Shown here in pieces: positions 14,396-23,026 of a stretch of DNA of 35,999 nt. Made by a program: the position numbers and the translations under genes. The stretch is from Rhodothermia bacterium (GTDB taxonomy: Bacteria; Bacteroidota; Rhodothermia; Rhodothermales; UBA2364). Location: contig JAFLBZ010000043.1 in NCBI GenBank assembly GCA_017303715.1, forward strand, positions 1 through 35,999. The letters are read 5' to 3'. Every line of letters begins with the position of its first letter. Position 1 is the first letter of the stretch. Below the pieces are notes generated by a model. It saw only the letters and a program-made list of their open reading frames with translations, ran no database searches and was not told where the DNA came from.

Positions 14396-15952
14396 TTACG
14401 GCATTTTTTTGGTAAATGTATAAACCAAAGGGTCAAGAAAATCGGGCCTTATTTGCAAGGAAAACGATTTTACGTCGCCTTTTTCCGATTTAAATGAAAC
14501 AAAAGTCCGACCAAATTCCGGGTCATTAAAGCGCACCAAAAAGCGATCATTGTTCCAGTGTTCCAATGTTCCAGAAATTCCCGGATGTGCCAAAAGATGG
14601 AGGGTCATTTTCTCCCCAGACATCACGATTTCAACTTCACCGTACCCTTCGTTTTCATAAACCCCAATAAGCGTTTCTATTGAAAAAGAGGGTTTTTTAT
14701 CCGTTTTTTTTCGATTCAGTTCATTTTGCCACATGCGTGCATTTTGGGCATCTTGTTCTTTTTGTTCTTCCAAAAAATATTGGCTCCAGTCTCGATAAGG
14801 AACCTTTAGATACGCATCTATGATGTGATACATCAGGGCGGTTGGAAGCGAATTTCCCGTATCTAAATTGCTCAGGATGACCCATCCTAAATTCAGTTCA
14901 GGCATAAAACCCGTTTGGGAGATCATGCCATCTACCCCGCCGCCATGTTCAAACAACAGTTTGCCGTGGTAGTCGCGTACAAACCAACCTAAAGCATAGC
15001 CGCCCATATGTGTGGCCGGAAAGGTGGGATTGTCGTAGGGCATATAAGCTATCAGGTTGTTTGGGTAATGCGTGCGGCGGATTACATTGGGTTTAAAAAT
15101 CTCCTTTCCGTCCACCTTCCCAAGCGAATCGGCTTGGAGGATAAGCCATCTTGCCATATCTCCAGCAGAAGACGTGATAGATCCTGCCGGGCCAATATTG
15201 TCTATGTTTCGATAGGGAATGGTGAGTATTTTCCCATCAACATCTATGGTATGTGGCAAGGCAACATTCTCGAAGGAAGCCAAATCTTGGTGCTTTGTTG
15301 CACTCCGAGACATGCCCAAAGGCCGAAAGATTTTCTCCGTCACCCAGTCGTCCCAGCGTAGTCCGGCTACTTGCCCAGCGATTTCACCAGCGGCCATAAA
15401 TGGTACATTTTGGTATCCAAATCCAGAACGAAAGCCATAAACAGGTTTGATGTGACGATATCTTTCAAGGATTTCTGCACGAGAATAACGGCTGCCCCAC
15501 GCCACCAAATCGCCATGCCAAGTTCCCAATCCAATCCGATGACAGAGTAAATCCCGAATTGTAACCAATGCCGTTGCATTTGGGTTGTTTAGGGTAAAGA
15601 GCGGCAAGTGTTTTGTGACGGGGTCTTCTAAACTCAATTTGCCTTCCGCCGCCATTTGCGAAACCATGAGCGAGGTGAATGCTTTGGTGTTTGAGCCAAC
15701 CGCAAAAATGGTTTGCGCATCCACCGGTGCATTATTTCCCATTTCCCGAACGCCAAAACCATTTGCATAGACCAACTTACCATTATGAACAATGCCCAGC
15801 GCAAGACCCGGAACCTTCCATTTCTGCATGGATTCGTTCACATAGCGTTCAAGATCACCTAATCCTGAAGGCAACGCTTGGCCAAAAACCGGAAATGTCC
15901 AGAAAAAAAGGAAAAATCCTAAGAGATAAGATTTGCGTGAAACGGTTTTCAT
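14396..15952 (-). CDS. serine hydrolase, class C beta-lactamase / PBP fold, with C-terminal DUF3471-like domain
   Basis: A 518-residue exported protein: signal peptide (residues 1-25, YLLGFFLFFWTFPVFGQA), then a beta-lactamase-fold domain with the catalytic Ser87-x-x-Lys90 (GSNTK), Tyr180-x-Asn182 (YQN) and the H-x-G equivalent His336-GGG (FEHGGGVDG). The C-terminal 130 residues after a charged linker (KEQDAQNARMWQN) form a beta-rich domain with YENEGYGEVEIVM, as in proteins with a DUF3471 tail. Such proteins act as D-alanyl peptidases, esterases or amidases rather than antibiotic-resistance enzymes; the substrate cannot be inferred. It starts 51 bp after the phosphatase-operon terminator stem and is probably transcribed alone. 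Confidence 0.87.
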   Translation of the reverse strand: MKTVSRKSYLLGFFLFFWTFPVFGQALPSGLGDLERYVNESMQKWKVPGLALGIVHNGKLVYANGFGVREMGNNAPVDAQTIFAVGSNTKAFTSLMVSQMAAEGKLSLEDPVTKHLPLFTLNNPNATALVTIRDLLCHRIGLGTWHGDLVAWGSRYSRAEILERYRHIKPVYGFRSGFGYQNVPFMAAGEIAGQVAGLRWDDWVTEKIFRPLGMSRSATKHQDLASFENVALPHTIDVDGKILTIPYRNIDNIGPAGSITSSAGDMARWLILQADSLGKVDGKEIFKPNVIRRTHYPNNLIAYMPYDNPTFPATHMGGYALGWFVRDYHGKLLFEHGGGVDGMISQTGFMPELNLGWVILSNLDTGNSLPTALMYHIIDAYLKVPYRDWSQYFLEEQKEQDAQNARMWQNELNRKKTDKKPSFSIETLIGVYENEGYGEVEIVMSGEKMTLHLLAHPGISGTLEHWNNDRFLVRFNDPEFGRTFVSFKSEKGDVKSFSLQIRPDFLDPLVYTFTKKMP

Positions 15953-15957
15953 AAAAC

Positions 15958-16003
15958 AAAGAGGCTAACGTGAAGGCCAAAGACTTCCTAAGTTAACCTC
16001 TTT
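15958..16003 (-). terminator. terminator of the YbbR-phosphatase operon
   Basis: On the minus strand AAAGAGGTTAAC pairs with GTTAGCCTCTTT (12-bp stem with one G-T wobble, loop of about 22 nt), followed by GTTTT. It lies 36 bp past the phosphatase stop and 5 bp before the next gene's start codon at 15952. Confidence 0.65.
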
Positions 16004-16039
16004 TGCAGCCATAAAAAAGACGTTACACAAATCTAAGAA

Positions 16040-16681
16040 CTACAGATGAGTCAAATGAACAATATTTCGGAGGTGCAAGGTGTCGTTTAGGATTTCTGCA
16101 TGGAATTTTTTGCCGTCGAAGGTCAAGACATTCAAAGAGGTATTGGTATGTTTGATCATCTCCATTCGTGCGAGGCCATATTCCGACAGGATGCTTGCCA
16201 GAAGCACCCTGAGAAAGCGGCCATGTGTTACAACTAATACCGACTCGTCCATGTGTTGTGACACGATATTCATCAAGGCGCGTTTTGCCCGTTTTTCAAG
16301 TTCAAAGGCCGACTCCCCGCCTTCTATTTTGGCCTCGAATTGCCCCTTTTGCCAAGCGTGACGTAATTCATCGAATGTTTTTTTCTGCGATTCGTTGGGT
16401 TGTTTGCCTTCACAAATGCCCCAAGAGATTTCCTCCAAGTCTATCATTTTTCTTGGGCTTAGGTATGGGTGCGATCGGGCTACCGTCTCGGCGGTTTGGG
16501 CAGCTCGTATAAGTGGGCTACAATAAATCGCATCCAAAAATACATTGGAGAGCCGTTCGCGCAAAGCTTCTGCCTGAAGTAGGCCGTTTTCGTTCAAAGG
16601 TGCATTAACCCCTCTCCCCTGCACAATGCCAGCACGGTTTAAATCTGTTTCACCATGCCGTGTTAAATAAATTGTCGTCAT
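16040..16681 (-). CDS. histidine phosphatase (phosphoglycerate-mutase superfamily)
   Basis: A 213-residue branch-1 histidine phosphatase. The signature TRHGET (catalytic His9) stands at the N-terminus, then QGRGVNAPLNENG, CSPLIRAAQTAE (second Arg), the acid region DLEEISWGICEGK and the second His in VVTHGRFLRVLL. Candidates include alpha-ribazole phosphatase or a general small-molecule phosphatase; the sequence does not decide. The open frame runs back to a TTG at 16690, but the ATG at 16681 puts TTIYLTRHGET in the normal place and has TGAGGA upstream. It is last in a likely four-gene run with YbbR-like, DUF4230 and a membrane protein, and is followed by a terminator. Confidence 0.87.
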   Translation of the reverse strand: MTTIYLTRHGETDLNRAGIVQGRGVNAPLNENGLLQAEALRERLSNVFLDAIYCSPLIRAAQTAETVARSHPYLSPRKMIDLEEISWGICEGKQPNESQKKTFDELRHAWQKGQFEAKIEGGESAFELEKRAKRALMNIVSQHMDESVLVVTHGRFLRVLLASILSEYGLARMEMIKHTNTSLNVLTFDGKKFHAEILNDTLHLRNIVHLTHL

Positions 16682-16738
16682 AAACCACAAAATCCTCAGT
16701 TCTTATACGTAAGATTAGCGTTTAGTATTTTTTGGAAA

Positions 16739-17416
16739 TTAATTATTACGATCGAAAACTTGTTGGTTTGCTGTTACATCCACCTTTTCTGATCTTGCGA
16801 TTTTATGGATGAGGGCCTGCAAGAGGAAATCGGGGCGAGACATTCCAAATTTCTTTTCCCAATAACTTTCCAACCAATTGGACATAATCTTGTTCAACAA
16901 CTCGAATCGTAGGATCACATAGCCAATTACACCCATCAAAATCCCTTCAATTGTGCCTATTTGGTTTGTGAGGCGATACCAATTTGCCAGAGCGAGCCAA
17001 GCCAAGACATTCACCAAAAGCGTTAGGCCGTTTTTTCCGATAGCCGTAAGATTTCGGGACAATGCAACACTTATTTTGGGTGAAGCGAACAGTTCCCAGA
17101 GCAGCCAAGTCAATAGTGCCAAGGCCAAAGAAAGCGGATAGATCGGAACGAGTATCAACAACACGGGCAAGAGCCAAAGCCCAATGGTAGAACCGGTTTT
17201 ATACCATGCGGTCGTCAGTTTGACCACTTCTTCTAATGGCATTTTATTAAATGCTGCTCCAAATTGGTCCTTTAGGGCTTTTTCGGTGGTAGTGAATTGC
17301 GTCCCTGTGGCCGGAGCATAGATGCCACGGGGCGTATCTACATAGGTCGCATGTGCCAAATGGTCTAAAGTAGATGTACCCGATTTAAATGGTAGTTCAC
17401 TCATTTTTATGGTCAT
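16739..17416 (-). CDS. unknown multi-pass membrane protein
   Basis: I do not recognise this 225-residue protein. The N-terminal 65 residues are soluble (TTTEKALKDQFGAAFNKMPLEEVVKL). Then come about four hydrophobic segments, near residues 75-91 (IGLWLLPVLLILVPIYP), 93-110, 131-147 (LTLLVNVLAWLALANWY) and 155-170. The C-terminal 50 residues are soluble and charged (NWLESYWEKKFGMSRPDFL). Its ATG overlaps the stop of the DUF4230 gene by one base (TAATG), so the two are translationally coupled and likely work together. A second Met at residue 5 is an alternative start. Confidence 0.75.
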   Translation of the reverse strand: MTIKMSELPFKSGTSTLDHLAHATYVDTPRGIYAPATGTQFTTTEKALKDQFGAAFNKMPLEEVVKLTTAWYKTGSTIGLWLLPVLLILVPIYPLSLALALLTWLLWELFASPKISVALSRNLTAIGKNGLTLLVNVLAWLALANWYRLTNQIGTIEGILMGVIGYVILRFELLNKIMSNWLESYWEKKFGMSRPDFLLQALIHKIARSEKVDVTANQQVFDRNN

Positions 17417-18075
17417 TAGCCTTTCGGAAAAATGGATTCACGTTTGAGCCGGACTTGGATTTGCGGATTTTGCATCCCAGCGGCGCTCAAAACGGGCACT
17501 AATATACGACGAATTGCCTTCACCGTGTTTTCCGAAGCCTTGCTCTCAGCTTTTATCAAACGCTCTTCACCAATTTGGCGCATCTCTGCTGGAATACTTT
17601 TGATGGCACGGTGTTCAAGGTGCTTGCCGCTAAAGGCTTGGAAGCGTGCCCAGCCCAATTTGGTTTGTATGTCCATCTTCGCGAGTTCGGGTTCTACCGA
17701 AAACACGCCAACGGGTGGGATATAGACCGTAATGTTTTGTCCATTAATCTCTATATCGTCTGCACGGAGTTGGCCAATCGGGAAGCCATAAGTTACCCTG
17801 CCGGGAACACGTACTTGCACTTCGGTTGTGCCCATGGGAATACCCCAAAGTGTTTTCTCGTCCACAATCTTCTTGGTTACTTCCATACCCAAATAACCTG
17901 TCACCAAATAGGTGGTGTCTGCCTCAACTTGTAGCGTACTCACCACCACCTCCCGCAGTTGTTGGTTGTTTAACCCAAAAGAAAACCCGCGAATAGACCA
18001 GCCCACAAACAAACCAATAATTAGCAGCAAAATGGCCACGATGGCAAGCGCAATGTAACGACCTTTTAAAAACAT
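17416..18075 (-). CDS. DUF4230 membrane-anchored protein
   Basis: A 219-residue protein with one N-terminal membrane segment (residues 7-29, IALAIVAILLLIIGLFVGW) and a DUF4230-type domain: VVVSTLQVEADTTYLVTGY, VRVPGRVTYGFPIGQL, IEINGQNITVYIPPVGVFSVEPE, and a helical end with EERLIKAESKASENTVKAIRR and a final LKRESIFPKG. The domain resembles band-7/SPFH-like extracytoplasmic domains, but its role is unknown. It is 44 bp behind the YbbR-like gene and overlaps the next gene by one base. The consistent pairing with a membrane protein suggests an envelope complex; this is inference. Confidence 0.8.
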   Translation of the reverse strand: MFLKGRYIALAIVAILLLIIGLFVGWSIRGFSFGLNNQQLREVVVSTLQVEADTTYLVTGYLGMEVTKKIVDEKTLWGIPMGTTEVQVRVPGRVTYGFPIGQLRADDIEINGQNITVYIPPVGVFSVEPELAKMDIQTKLGWARFQAFSGKHLEHRAIKSIPAEMRQIGEERLIKAESKASENTVKAIRRILVPVLSAAGMQNPQIQVRLKRESIFPKG

Positions 18076-18119
18076 GGAATTAGAATCAAGTTTGGGGTTT
18101 AAATTAAATCATTATGTGC

Positions 18120-19133
18120 TTAATTGATGTCGTCTCGAACAATGAAGTAAGAAAGTCGGCGATTAATAATCCGGCTTATTCGAACATGAAGACCTTTTGG
18201 CGTTTCGATCGTTGGAGCGACCGTACCATCGGATTTGTCTGCGGCAATAACATAAAAGGGAACGTATGCCTTAAACCCATCAGATTGTTCTGCTGCGTTG
18301 TACTCGGAAACGGGAACCCGATAGACCACTTCTACTTGCGGAGGGTTAAACTGAACTCGGCTTACATTGGGCGGTAATTGGGTTACTTGTACCCGAAGGA
18401 TTCTGGAGGACTCCGTAAATTGCTCAACGGGTAGTACAAAATTGGTTTGTTTGATGTTTGGACTTACGAGACCGGCCAAAGTGTCGGAAACCAGCACCAT
18501 TTCATTAATCGAAGACCGGATGTTTTTGTACGTCTGTTCTTCGATTGGCCAACTGCGGAGGCTTCTCAAAATCCGTTCTGGCCCCGTAACCATTACTTGT
18601 GCAGGTTCAAAGGCGGGCTTTCGAATGGCCTCGTAAGTGGCGCTATAGTCCAAAGTCCCACGAAATTGCAAGGGAAGTTGTTTGCTGGTTTTTCGGTCTA
18701 ACTCAAGCAAGGTTTGTGCAGGGGTGATCTTCACAATTTCAACACCTAAAGGAAACTGGCGCGGCTGGATGAGTTTTTGAAAATCAATTCGGCGCGAGCT
18801 TCCGTTTTTTTTGAGGTCAACATAAATGGGCGGCGGTTGCTGCGAAAGTTGCAACAATTGCCAGCCAATGCCCGAAACCTCCACCTTCACTTCATTCGGA
18901 AAAGCATTTAGCGGTACAAAGCCTTCCGGCATCTTCTCCAAAAAAACCGGCAAAGACACCTCGTAGCTATAGGATTTTCTCATGTTCAACGTAAACCAGA
19001 GTAACAGCGAAATCACCAATGCAACAAACATCATAAACCATTGGCTCACTTGTTCTGAATCTGGTCTATTTTGGTTAAACTGCGAAACAATGCGTTCGCT
19101 AATCAATTCGAGGGTCGTTTTTTTCCGGGGCAT
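18120..19133 (-). CDS. YbbR-like domain protein (CdaR-type)
   Basis: A 337-residue protein: a cytoplasmic N-terminus, one membrane segment (about residues 34-50, FMMFVALVISLLLWFTL) and several YbbR-like repeats in the periplasm, each with the pattern of a hydrophobic LPVFLEKMPEGFVP or LPLQFRGTLDYSATY strand followed by P-x-x-V-x-V-x-G (FPNEVKVEVSGIG, PAQVMVTGPE, PPQVEVVYRVP). In Firmicutes CdaR activates the diadenylate cyclase CdaA, which is usually adjacent; no cyclase gene is next to this copy within the window. It is the first gene of the run with DUF4230, and the upstream 205 bp is shared with the divergent importer operon. Confidence 0.82.
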   Translation of the reverse strand: MPRKKTTLELISERIVSQFNQNRPDSEQVSQWFMMFVALVISLLLWFTLNMRKSYSYEVSLPVFLEKMPEGFVPLNAFPNEVKVEVSGIGWQLLQLSQQPPPIYVDLKKNGSSRRIDFQKLIQPRQFPLGVEIVKITPAQTLLELDRKTSKQLPLQFRGTLDYSATYEAIRKPAFEPAQVMVTGPERILRSLRSWPIEEQTYKNIRSSINEMVLVSDTLAGLVSPNIKQTNFVLPVEQFTESSRILRVQVTQLPPNVSRVQFNPPQVEVVYRVPVSEYNAAEQSDGFKAYVPFYVIAADKSDGTVAPTIETPKGLHVRISRIINRRLSYFIVRDDIN

Positions 19134-19281
19134 GGCTGCTTAGATATAGGGGCGAAACCCATTTTTTGCCGAGAACATCCAATCTGGCTATAAAGTACGT
19201 TCTTTCCGACCAATTCCAAGTTCAGAATTGTAAAATGAATGCGGATTGATCCGACGGAGTGCTTGCTGTGCTTCTTACATT

Positions 19282-19314
19282 TTTGGTTGTACTTCCTGAA
19301 AAATTGTATCTTCA
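19282..19314 (+). promoter_or_regulatory. probable Bacteroidota-type promoter of the Ynj-type operon
   Basis: TTTG at 19282-19285 and TATCTTCA at 19307-19314 are separated by 21 bp, close to the -33 TTTG / -7 TAnnTTTG pattern of Bacteroidota promoters. They lie 25 bp before the start codon of the binding-protein gene. The -7 box lacks the final TG. Confidence 0.45.
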
Positions 19315-19338
19315 GAGTTCAAACCAAACATTTCTTTC

Positions 19339-20565
19339 ATGAAAAAACCACTTTTTGCTTTCATTATCCTGCTGTTTTTATTTGCTTTAAGTGCGTGTAA
19401 GCCAGAGAAGAGCACCACTGCCGAACTTCCGAAAAATTGGGAACACATGGCGGCGGCGGCAAAGGGGAGTACGGTTCGGATGTTTATGTGGACTGGCGAC
19501 CCCTACATCAATCGCTATATGCAGGATTATGTAGTCCCAGCCGTCAAAACACAATTTGGGATAGACCTACAGATCAGTTCTGGGCAGGGAAATCAGTTGG
19601 TTTCCATGATGGCGACCGAGCTTGAGGCCGGACAAGAAACCTCTTCTGCGGATATGATGTGGATCAATGGCGAGACCTTTTACCAACTTCGCCAACTAAA
19701 CGCCCTATATGGCCCTTTTCTGGATCGTCTGCCCAATAGCAAACTCCTTAACTTGGACAGTCCTTTTATCAACACGGACTTCCAACAGAAAGTGGATGGT
19801 TTTGAAGCGCCCTGGGGGAATGTGCAAATGACCTTTATCTACGATACCACGCGCGTACAGCAACCACCGCAGAACCGTATAGCACTTGCCGAATGGATAA
19901 AGGCACATCCCGGACGTTTCACACTTGATACCCAATTTGCCGGACTCACTTTCCTAAAAGGTTTGCTGATTGATCTTGCCGGTGATAAAAACGCCCTAAA
20001 TGGCCCCTTTAATGAAGCCTTATACCAAAAATACAGCAAAGAACTTTGGCAGTATCTGACCCAACTACGCCCTTATTTCTGGCGTAATGGAACAACTTAT
20101 CCAGAGGGCGTAGCACAACTACACCAACTTTTTGCAAACCGAGAAATAGACTTTACCATGAGCAATAACGATGGCGAAGTGGACAATAAAGTATTACAAG
20201 GACTTTTCCCACCCACAGCAAGGGCCTATGTCTGGGAAATTGGAACCATACAAAACAGCCATTTTTTAGGGATTTCGGCCAAGTCTGGTAACAAAGCTGC
20301 TGCAATGGTCGTTATCAATTTTTTGCTCTCGCCAGCGGCGCAACGTAAGAAAATGGAACCCCAAGTTTGGGGAGATGGAACGGTTTTAGACCTTGCTAAA
20401 CTCGGCCCCAAAGATCGGGAAGCCTTCTCCCAAATCCCCGGACGAAAGTTTGCACCAGACCGCATCACCATCCAAGACCGTGCGTTGATGGAGCTTGCAC
20501 CAGCATATATGATCCGACTTGCTGCCGACTTCCGAACGTATATGATTGAAGGGAAGACACCATGA
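19339..20565 (+). CDS. ynjB: YnjB-type ABC transporter substrate-binding lipoprotein
   Basis: A 408-residue periplasmic binding protein. A lipoprotein signal (FAFIILLFLFALSAC, lipidated Cys20) is followed by NWEHMAAAAKGSTVRMFMWTGD, the opening typical of E. coli YnjB, then MWINGETFYQLR, APWGNVQMTFIYD and FLLSPAAQRKKMEPQVWGDGTVLDL. YnjB resembles thiamine- and metal-type binding proteins, but its ligand is not established. The gene is first in a four-gene operon; its TGA overlaps the ATG of the first permease. No thiamine riboswitch motif was seen upstream, which argues mildly against thiamine as ligand. Confidence 0.85.
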   Translation: MKKPLFAFIILLFLFALSACKPEKSTTAELPKNWEHMAAAAKGSTVRMFMWTGDPYINRYMQDYVVPAVKTQFGIDLQISSGQGNQLVSMMATELEAGQETSSADMMWINGETFYQLRQLNALYGPFLDRLPNSKLLNLDSPFINTDFQQKVDGFEAPWGNVQMTFIYDTTRVQQPPQNRIALAEWIKAHPGRFTLDTQFAGLTFLKGLLIDLAGDKNALNGPFNEALYQKYSKELWQYLTQLRPYFWRNGTTYPEGVAQLHQLFANREIDFTMSNNDGEVDNKVLQGLFPPTARAYVWEIGTIQNSHFLGISAKSGNKAAAMVVINFLLSPAAQRKKMEPQVWGDGTVLDLAKLGPKDREAFSQIPGRKFAPDRITIQDRALMELAPAYMIRLAADFRTYMIEGKTP

Positions 20566-21404
20566 GCCGTTTTGTCGGGCGGATGGGATTGGCGCTTTTT
20601 GTATTGGGAGCCGTTTTTCCCATTTTATTCAGCATTATTTATGCACTTTTATACAGCGTTGGCTTAATGGGCTTTGGAGCTACAGGCTTTACGACAGCGT
20701 ATTGGATCAAGTTATTTTCGCAAAGTCAAGTGGCCGAGTCCTTTCTCTTTAGTGCTTATATTTCCATAACTTGCTCCTTATTAAGTTGGTTGATTGCCAT
20801 AGCATTGTTCGAGGGCTTTGGCGATTTTTGGTTGCGTAGTTCTTGGACAACTTTTTGGTTCTTACCTCTCACCCTTCCAGCAATGGTGTCGGGTTTTTTG
20901 GTACTTCAGTTGCTTTCTGGTGGCGGTTGGTTGGCGAGGGTTGCGTATCACTTTGGATGGATTTCTGTACCACAAGATTTTCCGATTTGGACAAATGATC
21001 CATATGGTATAGGTATTATTGTAGCCCATTTGCTTACAGGTATTCCTTTTTTTCTATTGCTTTTTCGCTCCATTTGGAAAGAAGCCCATCTTGCGGCATT
21101 TGATGTATTGGCGGCTTCACTTGGCGCACACAAGTGGCAAATACGTTGGCGGGTTCACATGCCTATTTTGTACAATCGGTCTAAAGGAAATGTCCTTTTG
21201 TATGTTTTAGCCGTTTTTGGAGCCTATGACATTCCGCTTTTGGTTGGATCACAAGCCCCACAAATGATCTCGGTGTTGGCTTTGCGCAAGTACGAACGCT
21301 TTGATCTGACCGAAAAGCCGGAGGCGTTCATTATTGCGCTTCTTTATACGCTCCTTGTTTGTCTCATTATCCTTTGGAAACCGAGCAATGAAGAAAATCT
21401 TTAA
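20562..21404 (+). CDS. ABC importer permease, first half of a YnjC-type protein
   Basis: A 280-residue permease with about six membrane segments. The cytoplasmic coupling (EAA-type) loop is AFDVLAASLGAHKWQIRWRVHMP near residue 180. In E. coli the permease YnjC is one protein of about 510 residues with two such domains; here this gene corresponds to the N-terminal half and the next gene to the C-terminal half. The ATG overlaps the preceding TGA (ATGA), and the stop overlaps the next gene by 17 bp, so synthesis of both halves should be coupled. The frame is intact, so this looks like a natural two-gene form rather than a mutation. Confidence 0.85.
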   Translation: MSRFVGRMGLALFVLGAVFPILFSIIYALLYSVGLMGFGATGFTTAYWIKLFSQSQVAESFLFSAYISITCSLLSWLIAIALFEGFGDFWLRSSWTTFWFLPLTLPAMVSGFLVLQLLSGGGWLARVAYHFGWISVPQDFPIWTNDPYGIGIIVAHLLTGIPFFLLLFRSIWKEAHLAAFDVLAASLGAHKWQIRWRVHMPILYNRSKGNVLLYVLAVFGAYDIPLLVGSQAPQMISVLALRKYERFDLTEKPEAFIIALLYTLLVCLIILWKPSNEENL

Positions 21405-22155
21405 GACACTCGGCATTGTGGCATTTGTGCTGGGAATGCTCTTCCCGTTTGCCTTTTTGGGATACTGGGCTTTGGGCGAGGGCTGGCGCTTTCCGCAACT
21501 ATGGCCGGATCGTTGGTACACCACAGCCTTCCAGTCTTTTTTTTCGGGGAAGTTTTTGCAAAGTTTTTTACTTTCGATGGCAATTTCACTGACCGTTGCC
21601 GTTTTTGCGACGGCTTTGGGCTACATCACGGCACAATATGTGGCTTACCATCGGCAGCGAAAATGGCTTTTGCGGATTGCTTATTTGCCCTTTGTCGCTT
21701 CGCCCGTCATTTTGGCCACTTGCTTGCTCTTTTTATGGATAAAACTCCGGCTGGCCGGGACTCTTTTTGGCGTTGTACTGGCACAATGGATGTTTGCATT
21801 TTCCTTTGCCATCATTTTCTTCGTGCCTTTTTGGTCGCCAACCATCCGAGCTACCGAGGAATTGGTTTATACTTTGGGCGGAACTGCTCGGCAAGCCCTG
21901 CAAAAGGTTTTGTTTCCGATGTCAGTCTCTTCGCTTCGGATTTGCTTTTTCCAAACCTTTTTAATGTCTTGGGTGCAATATGGCGTCACGTTGATGGTGG
22001 GTGGTGGAAAGGTGCAAACCCTGCCCGTTTTGGTCTATTTTTATGTAAATGAGGCCAATATAACCTTTGCGGCAATGGCCTCCTTGCTCCTTACCTTGCC
22101 TCCACTGCTCTTACTGGCTTTTAATAAGCAATACCTTTGGAATACACATGGATGA
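21388..22155 (+). CDS. ABC importer permease, second half of a YnjC-type protein
   Basis: A 255-residue permease with six predicted membrane segments and its own coupling loop EELVYTLGGTARQALQKVLFP near residue 170. The open frame extends back to a TTG at 21334, but the ATG at 21388 gives a normal N-terminus (MKKIFKTLGIVAFVLGMLFPFAF) that parallels the start of the first permease. It overlaps the first permease by 17 bp in another frame and overlaps the ATPase gene by 8 bp. It would pair with the first permease as a heterodimer in the importer. Confidence 0.83.
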   Translation: MKKIFKTLGIVAFVLGMLFPFAFLGYWALGEGWRFPQLWPDRWYTTAFQSFFSGKFLQSFLLSMAISLTVAVFATALGYITAQYVAYHRQRKWLLRIAYLPFVASPVILATCLLFLWIKLRLAGTLFGVVLAQWMFAFSFAIIFFVPFWSPTIRATEELVYTLGGTARQALQKVLFPMSVSSLRICFFQTFLMSWVQYGVTLMVGGGKVQTLPVLVYFYVNEANITFAAMASLLLTLPPLLLLAFNKQYLWNTHG

Positions 22156-22891
22156 TCAAACCTTTCTAATAGTGGAGAACCTTTCAAAGTCCTTTGGAAA
22201 CGAGCAAGTCCTCAAAAATATCTCGTTTACGCTGGAAAAAAATGCACTGATGGCCATTCTGGGGCGTTCTGGAAGTGGCAAAACCACCCTCCTAAAGTGT
22301 TTGGCCGGACTGGATTCACCCGGTTTTGGCGATGTTCTTCTGTCAGAACAGCCGATAAACAAACTTCCACCCCAATCGCGTGGCGTGGTTTATTTATTCC
22401 AAGAACCTTTGTTGTTCCCCCACCTGAATGTCTATGAGAACCTTGCCTTTGGGTTAAGACTTAGAAAAACAACAGATTCCGTCATCAAAAAAGAAGTCGG
22501 AGAAATGTTAGCACAGTTGGATCTTACCGATCATGCAAAAAAAGCGCCCCACCAATTATCCGGTGGACAACGACAACGGGTATCTTTTGGTCGCGCCCTG
22601 ATGATCAAACCCCGTTTATTGCTTCTAGATGAACCTTTTGCCAGTTTAGATGTGGATCTGAAAGCACAAATGCAAGCGTTGTTTTTAAAACTTGCCCGAA
22701 GTTATGACATAACCTCAATCTGGGTGACGCACGACTTAAAAGAGGCGCTTATCATGGGAACAAGTTTTGGGTTTATGCAAAATGGCCATCTGCGGCTTTA
22801 TGCGTCAGGTATTGACTTTGTTGCGGACACACAAACAGGTGTTCAAAGCGAAATAATTTTTTGGAAAGGAATTCTTGACCAAGAAAAGTGA
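22148..22891 (+). CDS. ynjD: ABC importer ATP-binding protein (YnjD-type)
   Basis: A 247-residue ATPase of the importer class. Walker A is GRSGSGKTT at residues 39-47, the Q-loop YLFQEPLLFPHLNVYENLAFGL, the signature LSGGQRQRVSFGRALM, Walker B LLLLDEPFASLD and the switch His WVTHDLKEAL. Length fits YnjD-like ATPases, which lack a large regulatory domain. The open frame extends back to TTG at 22067, but ATG 22148 gives the standard MDDQTFLIVENLSKSFG start and overlaps the permease stop by 8 bp. It is the last gene of the importer operon. Assignment to YnjD rather than another importer ATPase rests mainly on its neighbours. Confidence 0.85.
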   Translation: MDDQTFLIVENLSKSFGNEQVLKNISFTLEKNALMAILGRSGSGKTTLLKCLAGLDSPGFGDVLLSEQPINKLPPQSRGVVYLFQEPLLFPHLNVYENLAFGLRLRKTTDSVIKKEVGEMLAQLDLTDHAKKAPHQLSGGQRQRVSFGRALMIKPRLLLLDEPFASLDVDLKAQMQALFLKLARSYDITSIWVTHDLKEALIMGTSFGFMQNGHLRLYASGIDFVADTQTGVQSEIIFWKGILDQEK

Positions 22892-22966
22892 CGCAAGCTA
22901 AATCCTTTTCCCATTGTTTTTCTTTATAAAATCCCGTAGCTTCAATATACCCACAGCCATCACTAA

Positions 22967-23003
22967 AACGTCCTAATCCTAAAATGATGGGCGTTCATTT
23001 TTT
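22967..23003 (+). terminator. possible terminator of the importer operon
   Basis: AACGTCC (22967-22973) pairs with GGGCGTT (22989-22995) with one wobble around a 15-nt loop, followed by CA and a run of six T. The short stem makes it a weak call. Confidence 0.4.
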
Positions 23004-23026
23004 CAAAAAGATCAACATTAAGAAAC

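Noticed and set aside
14396-15952. Antibiotic-resistance class C beta-lactamase
   Set aside because: It has the fold and the SxxK/YxN motifs but also a C-terminal DUF3471-like domain and the HGGG variant typical of general serine hydrolases in Bacteroidota.
19134-19338. TPP riboswitch ahead of the Ynj-type importer
   Set aside because: None of the conserved thiamine-box strings is present in the intergenic sequence.
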